A stretch of DNA of 35,185 bases from Alkalihalobacillus deserti (GTDB taxonomy: Bacteria; Bacillota; Bacilli; Bacillales; Bacillaceae_D). The notes beneath the pieces are model-generated. The model searched no databases. It saw nothing but the letters and a program-made list of their open reading frames with translations, and was not told the origin of the DNA. Location: positions 1 to 35,185 of the forward strand of contig NZ_JAJAFR010000027.1 in assembly GCF_020734105.1 (NCBI RefSeq), in the 5' to 3' direction. A program made the position numbers and the translations under genes. Each line of letters begins with the position of its first letter. Within the stretch, counting starts at the first letter, position 1. Shown here piece after piece: positions 1-6,996 of this stretch.

Positions 1-126
1 AGATTTTGCGTCCGGCTTCCTTCAGATTCTAGGTCACCCTAGACACCCTTGCCATTCGCTAACAGTTCCCACTGCCAAGCCTGTAGTGGACTTTCACCAC
101 CTAGCTGTTAGACATGCCGGGCACAC
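1..126 (-). mobile_element. Group IIC intron, 5' end (partial, runs off the window)
   Basis: Read on the minus strand, the sequence from 126 leftward begins GTGTGCCCGGCATG. It continues with GTGGTGAAAGTCCAC, AACTGTTAGCGAA, GCAAGGGTGTC, AATCTGAAGGAAGC and GGACGCAAA. These are the domain I landmarks of bacterial class C group II introns and, from memory, closely resemble the Oceanobacillus iheyensis group IIC intron. The intron starts just downstream of a terminator hairpin (133-162), the usual target of class C introns. The reverse transcriptase ORF, if present, lies outside the window. Confidence 0.85.
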
Positions 127-162
127 CCTAAAAAAGCAGTCCACTCTTGAGTGAACTGCTTT
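127..162 (-). terminator. Rho-independent terminator of the spo0E-like operon
   Basis: The arms 133-146 and 149-162 form a 14-bp stem with one mismatch. On the minus strand a T run follows directly (to about 130). It lies 35 bp past the stop of the 42-residue gene at 197-325. The group IIC intron begins right after its T tract. Confidence 0.8.
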
Positions 163-196
163 AACCTTCTTCAACATATTACACTAAATAAGCCAT

Positions 197-325
197 CTAA
201 TCTTTCCCTGTATATTCTTCTTTAATAACTGATTTTTGCCATTTCAATTGTTCGTTATCTTCCTTTTCCATATGTGATTTTATTATATTTAAAACTCTCT
301 TATTTAACTTTTTTTTCTTTGTCAT
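197..325 (-). CDS. Small basic hypothetical protein, 42 aa
   Basis: This short reading frame starts with ATG at 325 and stops with TAG at 197-199. A GGAGG Shine-Dalgarno lies nine bases upstream of the ATG, at the very end of the preceding Spo0E-like gene, so the two are surely co-transcribed and perhaps translationally coupled (20-bp gap). The product begins MTKKKKLNKR and is rich in Lys and Glu, with no membrane segment and no motif I recognise. A terminator follows at 133-162. The strong ribosome site, tight spacing and terminator support a real gene; the function is unknown. As the second gene behind a c-di-GMP riboswitch it could be co-regulated, though any translational switch would act on the first gene. 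Confidence 0.6.
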   Translation of the reverse strand: MTKKKKLNKRVLNIIKSHMEKEDNEQLKWQKSVIKEEYTGKD

Positions 326-345
326 TTCGATTTACCTCCATTCTA

Positions 346-528
346 TCATCTGCCGTAATTCATTAGTTCTTCTCTTCGATTCAACTTTAAATCTAAGAAT
401 TGACTAATTTCAATAACGAGTGGGTCATCAAAACTACCTAGACGTTCCTTGACATTGTACATTAAACCTCTAATAACATAGATATCTCTATTGATACTTC
501 TTAAAGAATCTTGTGTACAAAAAAACAA
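346..528 (-). CDS. Spo0E-like aspartyl-phosphate phosphatase, 60 aa
   Basis: The size and pattern fit the Spo0E/YisI/YnzD family: an N-terminal helix with spaced hydrophobics (IYVIRGLMYNV), a linker, then EISQFLDLKLNRR. The last segment contains the S-Q-x-L-D signature whose Asp is the expected catalytic residue. Family members remove phosphate from Spo0A~P and so delay sporulation. The start is TTG at 528, chosen because GGAAGGAG (538-545) lies about nine bases upstream; the ATG right after that SD hits a stop at once. Upstream on the same strand is a c-di-GMP-I riboswitch (568-649), with a hairpin between them that can hide this SD. Family call is fairly secure; action on Spo0A specifically is inferred. 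Confidence 0.75.
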   Translation of the reverse strand: MFFCTQDSLRSINRDIYVIRGLMYNVKERLGSFDDPLVIEISQFLDLKLNRREELMNYGR

Positions 529-537
529 ACTACATCT

Positions 538-560
538 CTCCTTCCATTATTCTTAAGGAG
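538..560 (-). promoter_or_regulatory. SD-sequestering hairpin (riboswitch expression platform)
   Basis: On the minus strand CTCCTT (560-555) can pair perfectly with AAGGAG (543-538), the Shine-Dalgarno of the Spo0E-like gene, across an 11-nt loop. It sits just after the 3' side of the c-di-GMP aptamer P1 stem. This suggests translational control, with pairing of the anti-SD strand depending on ligand state. The pairing is visible; the direction of the switch is not. Confidence 0.6.
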
Positions 561-565
561 TAATA

Positions 566-652
566 TTCGAAAACTGGCTGACATATTCACAAAATGAACT
601 TAGTCCCTATAGCTTTGCGTCACCAACTTTCGATGGCTTTGCCTTTTCGTAC
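566..652 (-). ncRNA. Cyclic-di-GMP-I (GEMM) riboswitch aptamer
   Basis: Read on the minus strand, the hallmarks of the GEMM-I aptamer occur in order: CGAAAA (P1 5' side, 649-644), GGCAAAGCCATC, a GAAA tetraloop closing the first hairpin, GGTGACGCAAAGC, then AGGGACTAAG as the start of the second hairpin. That hairpin is capped by TTCA/TGAA. Then come CAGCCAG and TTTTCG (573-568), which closes P1. The CCATC/GTTGG arm carries one U-U mismatch. The gene under control is the Spo0E-like phosphatase at 346-528. Recognition is by sequence pattern only; no covariance search was run. Confidence 0.88.
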
Positions 653-673
653 ATAAGTGTAATTTGATGTTAA

Positions 674-1030
674 CCCATTGATGATATATGAAGAAGGTAT
701 ATACAGAGCATACCAAATATTCTGACATTATTATACAAAATTATATCATTTTTGATAAATTTACTAATATTTCACTATAAGATTGGGTTATTCACCATTA
801 AAATAATCATATTATAGGAAATACGGACTATATTCAATTATTTTTCTATTGGCATTTACTGAACTATAAAAAGAATAAATTCACTAATTATATAAAACAA
901 AGATAAACGATGCCCATCATCAACAAATCCACTTATTGAATAGTTTTACAAACACTTTACCATAATCCTTCTTCAACAATTCTGCACCATTTAAGTGCAT
1001 ACCTTCACAAAGCACTCTAAAAATGAAGAT
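674..1030. other. AT-rich intergenic stretch
   Basis: No reading frame with a ribosome site and no clear hairpin terminator was found on either strand. It probably includes the promoter of the minus-strand riboswitch transcript, but I could not assign -35 and -10 boxes with confidence. Confidence 0.4.
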
Positions 1031-1031
1031 C

Positions 1032-1126
1032 TTTGCTGCACAGTATGGGTCAAATACGAAAAGACGATCACTTTAGAATGCAATCGTCTCTTAAAAGGAT
1101 ATTGTTTGACCAGTATCGTTGTACTC
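1032..1126 (+). repeat. GACGAT-hairpin interspersed repeat, copy A
   Basis: About 93 bp beginning TTGCTGCACAGTA, followed by GTCAAATACGAAAAGACGAT, a short hairpin (GACGAT ... ATCGTC) and ending CAGTATCGTTGTACT. It aligns along its whole length with the copy at 4412-4503 and, in reverse, with the degenerate copy at 4202-4262. The match ends where the putative right-hand end of the IS110-type element begins, as if the IS had cut this copy. Confidence 0.6.
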
Positions 1127-1214
1127 CCTCAGTTAGATTCTATTTACTCACAAATGCTCGCTTATTCGCAGGATTTCAGACCACTTCTAAGAACAATGCC
1201 GGATGAATGGAATG

Positions 1215-1480
1215 AGTTTTGATAATAAAGGCTACATGAAGGCATGCGGGAATAGAGGAGTCAATAGTAGCTCCATTTATTTCCATAATATACTGCACGC
1301 ATTCTCCACGCCGCCCCTGGAGGCTATCCCTCCCATGTCTCAACGGGTCATTTGCCCTTTCATTCCTTCGTCATGCCTATCCAAGGGGTGGAGGCCGGTT
1401 TTGCTGCGCAAACGGGTCAGTGCCCTTAGGTACAACGGTATCCAGTACTCCGCGCTTTCTCTGTAATCCTACGAATAAGC
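1215..1480 (-). ncRNA. GC-rich structured region 3' of the IS110 transposase; candidate bridge RNA
   Basis: This stretch is much richer in G+C than its surroundings and has no convincing ORF. It contains a strong hairpin (TGGAGG CTATC CCTCCCA near 1317-1334). It also has two direct copies of an AACGGGTCA...GCCCTT block (about 1340-1358 and 1410-1428), each able to fold on GGG/CCC. IS110-family elements encode a structured bridge RNA in a non-coding end, and in IS1111-type members it lies 3' of the transposase, as here. The function is inferred from position and structure. Confidence 0.4.
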
Positions 1481-1545
1481 CAACATTCAAGAATTATTAA
1501 ACTACTTTTAATTACTTTAAAGCCATACTTAGTTTACGATTAGAA

Positions 1546-2820
1546 TTAAGCTGCTATAGATGCTAATGGTTGTACTTTCTGAGAACAATATGATTCATGA
1601 TTTTTAGATATTGCCACCAATATTCTTGCTAATTTCCCCACGAGTTTCATGATAGATTTCATTTTTTTCATCTTTTTGACTTTAACATTATTAAAATGAA
1701 TCTGCTTGAAATCAGAGTTATTGCTCACAAGGCTTAATGTCGTTAAAAATAAAAATCGCCTTAGTCGAGATCTCCCACGTTTTGAAACGACAATTTGTCC
1801 TTTCCATTTACCCGAGCTTGCTTCTGCCAGATGTAGTCCCACATGTTGTAATAGAGAATTACCATGCGCGAAGCCACTTAAATCACCAGCTTCTCCTAAA
1901 ATACCCGCCAATGAAATTTCACTAATTCCTTCAATGGCAATTATTTTTTTAGCGAAAGTAATTTGATCAAGTACGGAAGTGACTTCTTTTTCTACTCTTT
2001 CGAGTTGGACTTTTGCTAAATCGAATTCTTCAAGTAAATGTTCTAAATGAAGCTTATAGGCTTCGTGTGCTTGTTTACTGCCAACAGAATTTTTTGCTAA
2101 GTCAATTAGCGATTGTGCTTTTTTAAGTCCTGCGTGACGTTTCATCACTGTTTTCCAACCTTTCACTATATCCTGTGCTTTCATGGAACATAGTTCTGAA
2201 GGTGTAGGAAATAACCGAAGTGTTGCGATTGCCCCTTTTCCTTTTACATCTTTAAATACTTCTCGAAGTTCAGGGAAGACAATATCTACCCAACGATTTA
2301 TTTGGTTAATAGAACTGGTGAGGCGTTTAACGATTACATCTCGGTTAGCCATTAGCACTCGAAGCTTTTCAAAAGCTTCAGAAGTGGGCCGGATAAAGGA
2401 GTAATACCCATTCTTGATCATATCTGCAATCACAAGGGCATCTTTTTTATCGCTTTTAGATTGGGTATTATCACGATTTTCTTTATTTCTTTTCACATGG
2501 TGAGGATTAACGGTTACTACATCAATATCTTGATCATATAACCATTTAGATAGGTTCAACCAGTAATGTCCGGTAGGTTCCATCCCAACTATTTCAGTAT
2601 TTAATCCTTTTGAAAGTTTTAAATGACAAATCCATTCCATTAATCTAGCGAAACCTTTCTCGTTATTTTCAAAAGTGAGAGGATCACCGACGACAATACC
2701 ACGGAAATTTACAACTCGTGCAACATGAACATGCTGTGCTATATCCACACCAACAACAAGATGTTTATCAGAAATTCTTTCAATTAGTTGATTTTGTTTG
2801 TCTTGCATTTTAAACTTCAT
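1546..2820 (-). CDS. IS110-family DEDD transposase, 424 aa
   Basis: The N-terminal RuvC-like DEDD domain (residues about 20-170) shows the first Asp in VVGVDIAQ, the Glu in VGMEPTGHYW, and the final Asp pair in KSDKKDALVIADM. A coiled middle is followed by the C-terminal IS116/IS110/IS902 domain (about 290-390). That domain has IEGISEISLAGILGEAGD and ASSGKWKGQIVVSKRG, where the Ser of the recombination reaction is expected. Length is normal for the family and the frame is intact, so the element may be active. AGGAGGAG precedes the ATG closely. Family members cut and join circular intermediates with the help of a bridge RNA; a candidate lies just downstream. Confidence 0.93.
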   Translation of the reverse strand: MKFKMQDKQNQLIERISDKHLVVGVDIAQHVHVARVVNFRGIVVGDPLTFENNEKGFARLMEWICHLKLSKGLNTEIVGMEPTGHYWLNLSKWLYDQDIDVVTVNPHHVKRNKENRDNTQSKSDKKDALVIADMIKNGYYSFIRPTSEAFEKLRVLMANRDVIVKRLTSSINQINRWVDIVFPELREVFKDVKGKGAIATLRLFPTPSELCSMKAQDIVKGWKTVMKRHAGLKKAQSLIDLAKNSVGSKQAHEAYKLHLEHLLEEFDLAKVQLERVEKEVTSVLDQITFAKKIIAIEGISEISLAGILGEAGDLSGFAHGNSLLQHVGLHLAEASSGKWKGQIVVSKRGRSRLRRFLFLTTLSLVSNNSDFKQIHFNNVKVKKMKKMKSIMKLVGKLARILVAISKNHESYCSQKVQPLASIAA

Positions 2821-2973
2821 AGTAGAGCTCCTCCTTAGATTTTGAGTTTTAGATTGGTGTCTATACTCTTATCTTACTGAGGGGCTCTATTTTTTTCAAA
2901 GTCGAAATTAACGCACTACAGGAATGCTGCGCAGTAAAAATGAATTCTTTCATTGCATCTTATTTATATAACA

Positions 2974-3014
2974 AAAGCACTGTCAGTTTAATATTTTACG
3001 TCTGACAGTGCTTT
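2974..3014 (-). terminator. Terminator of the carbonic anhydrase gene
   Basis: A perfect 13-bp stem (2974-2986 with 3002-3014) closes a 15-nt loop. On the minus strand TTTTGTTAT follows. It begins 13 bp after the stop codon of the alpha-carbonic anhydrase gene. Confidence 0.85.
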
Positions 3015-3026
3015 GTTATTTATTGC

Positions 3027-3866
3027 TTAATCATGTGTGTGAATTTCTCTTTCATGCAACGGCTGTGTTTCACGGCTGTTGTGAGGCGGGAAGATTTCTG
3101 CAAATGCATCAATTTGTTCTTGCGAATATTGAATTGGATTTTCTAGTACAATCCAGCTCACTCCTTCAGAACAAGGAGGTGTCGTTAACGAACCGCTAAA
3201 TCTAAATGACTTCATATTTGCAGGTAATAGATTCTGTAAATCTATTGGATTTGTAAGCTCTACATCTTCTGGTGTCTTTTCAGTAGGCATATTAGCCCAT
3301 GCTTCTTTTAAGATCTCATTTTCTACTCCTGCTTCAATCATAAAACCAACAACAGCAAGGCTTCCAGCTTCATTGATATGAACAAGATGTCCTTCCATTG
3401 CAAAATGCTCTCCATTTATTGTGTTTTCACTCGGAATGTGGAAATGCATTTGTAATAGCTTGTATTCTTCCCCTTCTACGACAATTGTATTGCTTCCTGT
3501 TGGGTCATTTAACTGAAATGTATGCCCATTGTTTTGCAGTGTAAACTGTGTCGGGCTATAGTTGATTTGAAGTTCTTCTAACGTCTGATCCAGCTTAACT
3601 TTAGCAAGGTCGATATCAACTGGAGATTGCTCTTTTCCATCTGCACATGGTGCAAATTCCGGATGAAGCGTATGCCAGTTTTCCGTACCTGTTTCCCCTT
3701 CGTATGTCCACTTTACATCTTTTGCGGATACCTCTTCTGTTTCTAGAGATTCCTCTGTTGCTGCAGATTCGGCAGGCTGTGCCTCTTTTGTTGTATCTGT
3801 AGAACATGCTGCAAGTACCGCAACAGACAACAAACCAACCATACCAAGTCTCTTAAATTTCTTCAA
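3027..3866 (-). CDS. Alpha-type carbonic anhydrase, lipoprotein, 279 aa
   Basis: It interconverts CO2 and bicarbonate outside the membrane. I place the start at the TTG at 3866, because GGGGGAG sits at the right distance before it; an ATG five codons earlier has no ribosome site. The product then opens with a lipoprotein signal MKKFKRLGMVGLLSVAVLAAC, whose Cys after LAA would be lipidated. An acidic linker follows. Alpha-CA motifs are QSPVDI, the zinc ligands in MHFHIPSE and EGHLVHI, and the active-site block GSLTTPPCSEGVSW. An extracytoplasmic alpha-CA suits a carbon-limited or alkaline setting (inference). It is monocistronic with its own terminator at 2974-3014. Confidence 0.93.
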   Translation of the reverse strand: MKKFKRLGMVGLLSVAVLAACSTDTTKEAQPAESAATEESLETEEVSAKDVKWTYEGETGTENWHTLHPEFAPCADGKEQSPVDIDLAKVKLDQTLEELQINYSPTQFTLQNNGHTFQLNDPTGSNTIVVEGEEYKLLQMHFHIPSENTINGEHFAMEGHLVHINEAGSLAVVGFMIEAGVENEILKEAWANMPTEKTPEDVELTNPIDLQNLLPANMKSFRFSGSLTTPPCSEGVSWIVLENPIQYSQEQIDAFAEIFPPHNSRETQPLHEREIHTHD

Positions 3867-3881
3867 TTTTCTCTCCCCCAT

Positions 3882-4200
3882 TATTCTCTATGTATTTATA
3901 AATAGTTCCATAAAGCTTTTTAAGTTTACCAAAGGCCTCCTATAAAAAGTTAACTTTATAAAATTTTTTACAAATTTACAACATTTTTGTTACTGATATT
4001 CCCTTCAAGAACGAGTTGATTTTTTTGCATCCTTACTATTTTCATCAGGTGAATTTAGGATATCTCACCTTTTGCAGTATCCTTACTAATAATTGTGAAT
4101 TAATACTCAATAAAAAATGGATATATGCTAATATTTATACAATTTTGTGAGGTTATGCTTGCTACACTAACGAGAGCAGTGATTATTTGCTTCGTAAGTA
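3882..4200. other. AT-rich intergenic stretch upstream of the carbonic anhydrase gene
   Basis: It holds no supported gene. A 14-codon frame behind AGGAGG occurs on the minus strand near 3900-3945, but I do not treat it as a gene. The promoter of the carbonic anhydrase gene must lie here; I could not fix its boxes. Confidence 0.35.
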
Positions 4201-4201
4201 G

Positions 4202-4262
4202 ACGATACTGGTAATAGCATCAAAGAGAGAATTACATTTAAAGTAATCGTTTTCTTATTTGC
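4202..4262 (-). repeat. GACGAT-hairpin interspersed repeat, degenerate inverted copy
   Basis: Read on the plus strand it starts ACGATACTGGT and ends ATCGTTTTCTTATTTG. This is the reverse complement of the copy at 1032-1126 with scattered substitutions and small gaps. Together with the copy at 4412 it forms an inverted pair about 150 bp apart. Confidence 0.45.
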
Positions 4263-4411
4263 GTTAAATGCTCAGTAAATAACTTTAGGAACTTGAACCT
4301 GCACTTCGTCCACTAAGTTGATAATGTTAATTCAGGACATATAGGTGCTCATCCAAAGGCAATTATCTTCCAAGCATCTTAAAAGATAACACTAAACAAA
4401 ATTTAAAATTC

Positions 4412-4503
4412 GTTGCTGCGCAGTAAGAGTCAAATACGAAAAGACGATCATTTTAAATGCAATCGTCCTTTAGATGCTTATCTGTTAACAGTATCGTTGT
4501 ACT
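4412..4503 (+). repeat. GACGAT-hairpin interspersed repeat, copy B
   Basis: It begins TTGCTGCGCAGTA, continues through GTCAAATACGAAAAGACGATCA, the GACGAT/ATCGTC hairpin and CAGTATCGTTGTACTAC. It is the best-preserved full-length match to copy A at 1032-1126. No coding function is visible. Confidence 0.6.
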
Positions 4504-4665
4504 ACATGAAAATAACGATTTTCATTCTATGTGGTGTATAGCTGTTTTGCGGTACATGGATGACTGTCCAGCAAATTACTCCGTTTTGTTAGCTATTCTT
4601 CTACAACGTAAGGGTTACTTTTGTTCAACAAGAATTACAGTGTAACTTATTCAATATGCTTTTGT

Positions 4666-5361
4666 TTAAAGGAATAAATTTTTAATGAAATAACTTAATG
4701 TATCACTAGAATAAATAATGTGTAGTCCTAAACCAATAAATACAAATGGAATAACAATATGACCGTATCTTTCGAGTACACTACTGACCAAAGAATTTTC
4801 AGCTAATTTGTATCCAGCAAAACACCAAACTCCGATGAGAACAACAAATACAATGATAATAATTAATATTTGAGTTAAACTGCTCGTTGCAAAGAAAGGA
4901 ACATAAATTCCAATGTTATCTCCCCCATTTGCAACTGTAATACTTGCTACTTTCACTGTATATGGACTAATAAAACCATAAAGAAATGAAAACCTCTTGG
5001 TTTTGTTATTATCATGTTCATTAAATTGTATATCCTGTCCCTCAGATTACCCTGAAGTAGAATTTGTATTCCTCCATTGTTCAACAAGCATCTTAATTCC
5101 GAAATACATAGGTATTAGACCAAGTAACCCAATCCATACCTTTGGAAGAAGTAAAATACCGTAAGCAGCTATGATACTAAACATAGTAAGAATACCTATG
5201 CCCAAATACTGACCAGCAACAATATGATGATTTTTAAATTTAGAATTACGTTGAGAAAATAGTGTAATTAAAACAAAAATGTCATCCAAGTTGGTTGACG
5301 CAAATGCTATCGTTCCAGAAACAACAGCCCCCAAAACACTCATCATACCACCAGCCCTCAT
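4666..5361 (-). pseudogene. cadD: CadD-family cadmium/cation efflux gene interrupted by one in-frame stop
   Basis: Two open segments in the same frame (5361-5050 and 5046-4666) are separated by a single TAA at 5047-5049. Read through, they give one 231-codon membrane protein of the usual CadD length (about 205-230 residues). The N-terminal half has TNLDDIFVLITLF, GQYLG and LGLIPMYFGIKML. The C-terminal half has the second family motif ASITVANGGDNIGIYVPFF, then VLERYGHIVIPFVFIGLGLHII. The stop lies in the hydrophilic linker between the two three-helix halves, so two half-proteins (the second from GTG at 4956) are conceivable. Otherwise a recent nonsense mutation has inactivated it. No ArsR/CadC regulator gene is adjacent. 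Substrate inferred from family. Confidence 0.8.
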
Positions 5362-5720
5362 AATTATTTAACATAATTTAATATGATGAAGTGGTGGAGG
5401 GTGTGAAGGATTCTTATTAATTAACCTCGTTACTTTAAATACATTCTTTCTAAGTCATTTGAAATAGAAGTTATCTATTGCGCAGTATCAGTCTACTACG
5501 TAATATAAGTTGCTTCACAATCTGGCCCGTTTGTTGAAACTAATCACCTATATTTCTTTACTTTTAAGTAGATTCTTTCACAAAAGAAATAATTTGTTGC
5601 GCAGTAAAGTTCATTAACCATATGCTCTGATCATCTTGATTAATAAAATGAATTTTTATTCTAATTTTGGCAATAATGTACTTTCAGCAACAAAATAATT
5701 TTATGAAAGAGAGGATACAA
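5362..5720. other. Intergenic stretch with two short TTGCGCAGTA copies
   Basis: No gene is seen. Two copies of the motif TTGCGCAGTA occur at about 5474-5483 and 5593-5603. The same core opens the GACGAT repeats at 1032 and 4412 and also occurs near 2929. These look like worn ends of the same repeat family. Confidence 0.4.
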
Positions 5721-6914
5721 ATGAAAGGACATTTTTACAGAAGAGGATGTAAGTGCAAAAGGAAAAAATGCACTTATGGTTCAAAGTGGACTTTCACAGT
5801 CGATATTGGATAGATCCAATCACCGGAAAAAGGAAGCAAAAGGTAAAAAGCGGCTTTACTACTAAGCAAGAAGCTGCTGCCACTCTAATTCATGAAGTAA
5901 ACCAAGGAACATATTTAGAGGAGACAGATAAAACCTTCAGTGAATTTGCCATTGAGTGGCTTCCCATCTACAGTGAATCAAAAGATGTAAAACCCGGAAC
6001 AATTCGAGTTCGCCTCCATGAAATCGGAAAATTGTTACCCTACTTTGCTCAATTAAAATTAAAAGACATCACAAGAAAAATGTATCAAGATGCTCTAAAC
6101 GATTTAAAAGAGCAGGGGTATTCTAATAGCACTAGAGAGGGAATCCATAGAACAGGGAGGATGATTTTTCGAAAGGCACTAGAACTGGAGTTAATTAAAA
6201 AGGACCCTACTGAGTTTGCTTATGTGAAAAAAGATAAGAAAACAGTTGAACAGTTGGAAGAAGAGGAAGTTCCAAAGTATCTTGAAAAAGAAGAACTCGT
6301 TAGAAACAGCAAAAAATAATGGACTTGAACATGATTACTTGGTGTTTTTGATACTTGCCTATACTGGAATCAGGGTTGGAGAGTTAGTCGCTCTCAAGTG
6401 GAAGGATGTAGACTTCAAAAACAACACGATTAGTATTACCAAAACGTATTACAATTCCAATAATAATACCGTCGAGTATCAATTAGTCCCACCGAAAACC
6501 AGAAAGTCTAGGCGGAAAATTGTTGTGGATGAAGATGTCATCAACGCTTTGAAAGAACACAAAAAGGTTCAAAATAAAGTCATCGAGCAATTAGGTGACA
6601 ATTACTATAACAAGGACTTTATCTTTGCCAAAATGGAACGACAGCATGGTTATCCTATTGTCGTCAAGACCGTTCAAAACCGAATGGCTAGGTTACTTGC
6701 CATTGCTAATTTAAACCGAGAATTAACACCTCATAGTTTAAGGCATACACACACATCGCTTCTTGCAGAAGCCGGTGTAAGGCTTGAACAAATTATGGAC
6801 CGACTTGGCCATTCCGATGATCAAATAACAAAAGATGTATATCTACACGTAACCCAAGAAATGAAAAAAGAAGCCTCTCAAAAGTTCAGTGAACTCATGA
6901 GAAGCCTCCGTTAA
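5721..6914 (+). pseudogene. int: Tyrosine recombinase/integrase with two frameshifts
   Basis: An ATG at 5721 behind AGAGAGG opens a frame starting MKGHFYRRGCKCKRKKC. It hits TAG at 5811 just where homology continues in another frame (IDPITGKRKQKVKSGF), implying one lost base near 5810. The second frame carries the SAM-like core-binding domain and ends near 6318. Homology returns to the original frame at LETAKNNGLEHD near 6301. The catalytic domain then runs to 6914 with TGIRVGELVAL (Arg I), HSLRHTHTSLL (H-x-x-R), LGHSD and DVYLHVT with the Tyr nucleophile. The two shifts restore the frame, for about 397 codons in all. As written the gene is broken. It points toward the groEL 3' end. Confidence 0.85.
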
Positions 6915-6922
6915 TATCCTCA

Positions 6923-6944
6923 ATGTTAGCAAAATGTTAGCAAA
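6923..6944 (+). repeat. Tandem ATGTTAGCAAA repeats, possible integrase arm sites
   Basis: Two perfect, directly abutting copies of the 11-mer ATGTTAGCAAA lie 8 bp after the integrase stop codon. Short direct repeats here are typical arm-type binding sites of tyrosine integrases. The function is inferred. Confidence 0.5.
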
Positions 6945-6963
6945 CCACTCTCACCTTACTAAC

Positions 6964-6986
6964 AAATCCTTATATATCAAGGGTTT
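6964..6986 (-). terminator. Imperfect hairpin behind groEL; weak terminator or attachment site
   Basis: On the minus strand AAACCCTT and AAGGATTT can pair with one mismatch, 10 bp after the groEL stop. A proper T tract is lacking. The hairpin lies between groEL and the integrase, so it may be the host terminator altered by integration (att core). I see no second copy in the window. Confidence 0.4.
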
Positions 6987-6996
6987 GAGGGGCAGA

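Larger units (their letters stand above)
1127..2890 (-). mobile_element. IS110-family element (IS1111-like), approximate limits
   Basis: The element carries one DEDD transposase gene (1546-2820) on the minus strand, a short leader of about 70 bp and a long non-coding 3' region of about 400 bp. Near the two proposed ends an imperfect subterminal inverted repeat can be seen: CTAACTGAGGGA (minus strand near 1129-1140) against CTTACTGAGGGG (plus strand near 2873-2884), 10 of 12 identical. Subterminal inverted repeats and a long 3' non-coding region are features of the IS1111 branch. The exact boundaries are inferred. Confidence 0.45.

Noticed and set aside
995..1466. Two overlapping plus-strand frames of 75 and 87 codons
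   Set aside because: They run through a repeat and the structured 3' region of the IS, lack ribosome sites and have no protein-like composition.
3896..3950. 14-codon minus-strand frame behind AGGAGG upstream of the carbonic anhydrase gene
   Set aside because: The spacing to its TTG start is short and the peptide has no features; kept only as a remark.
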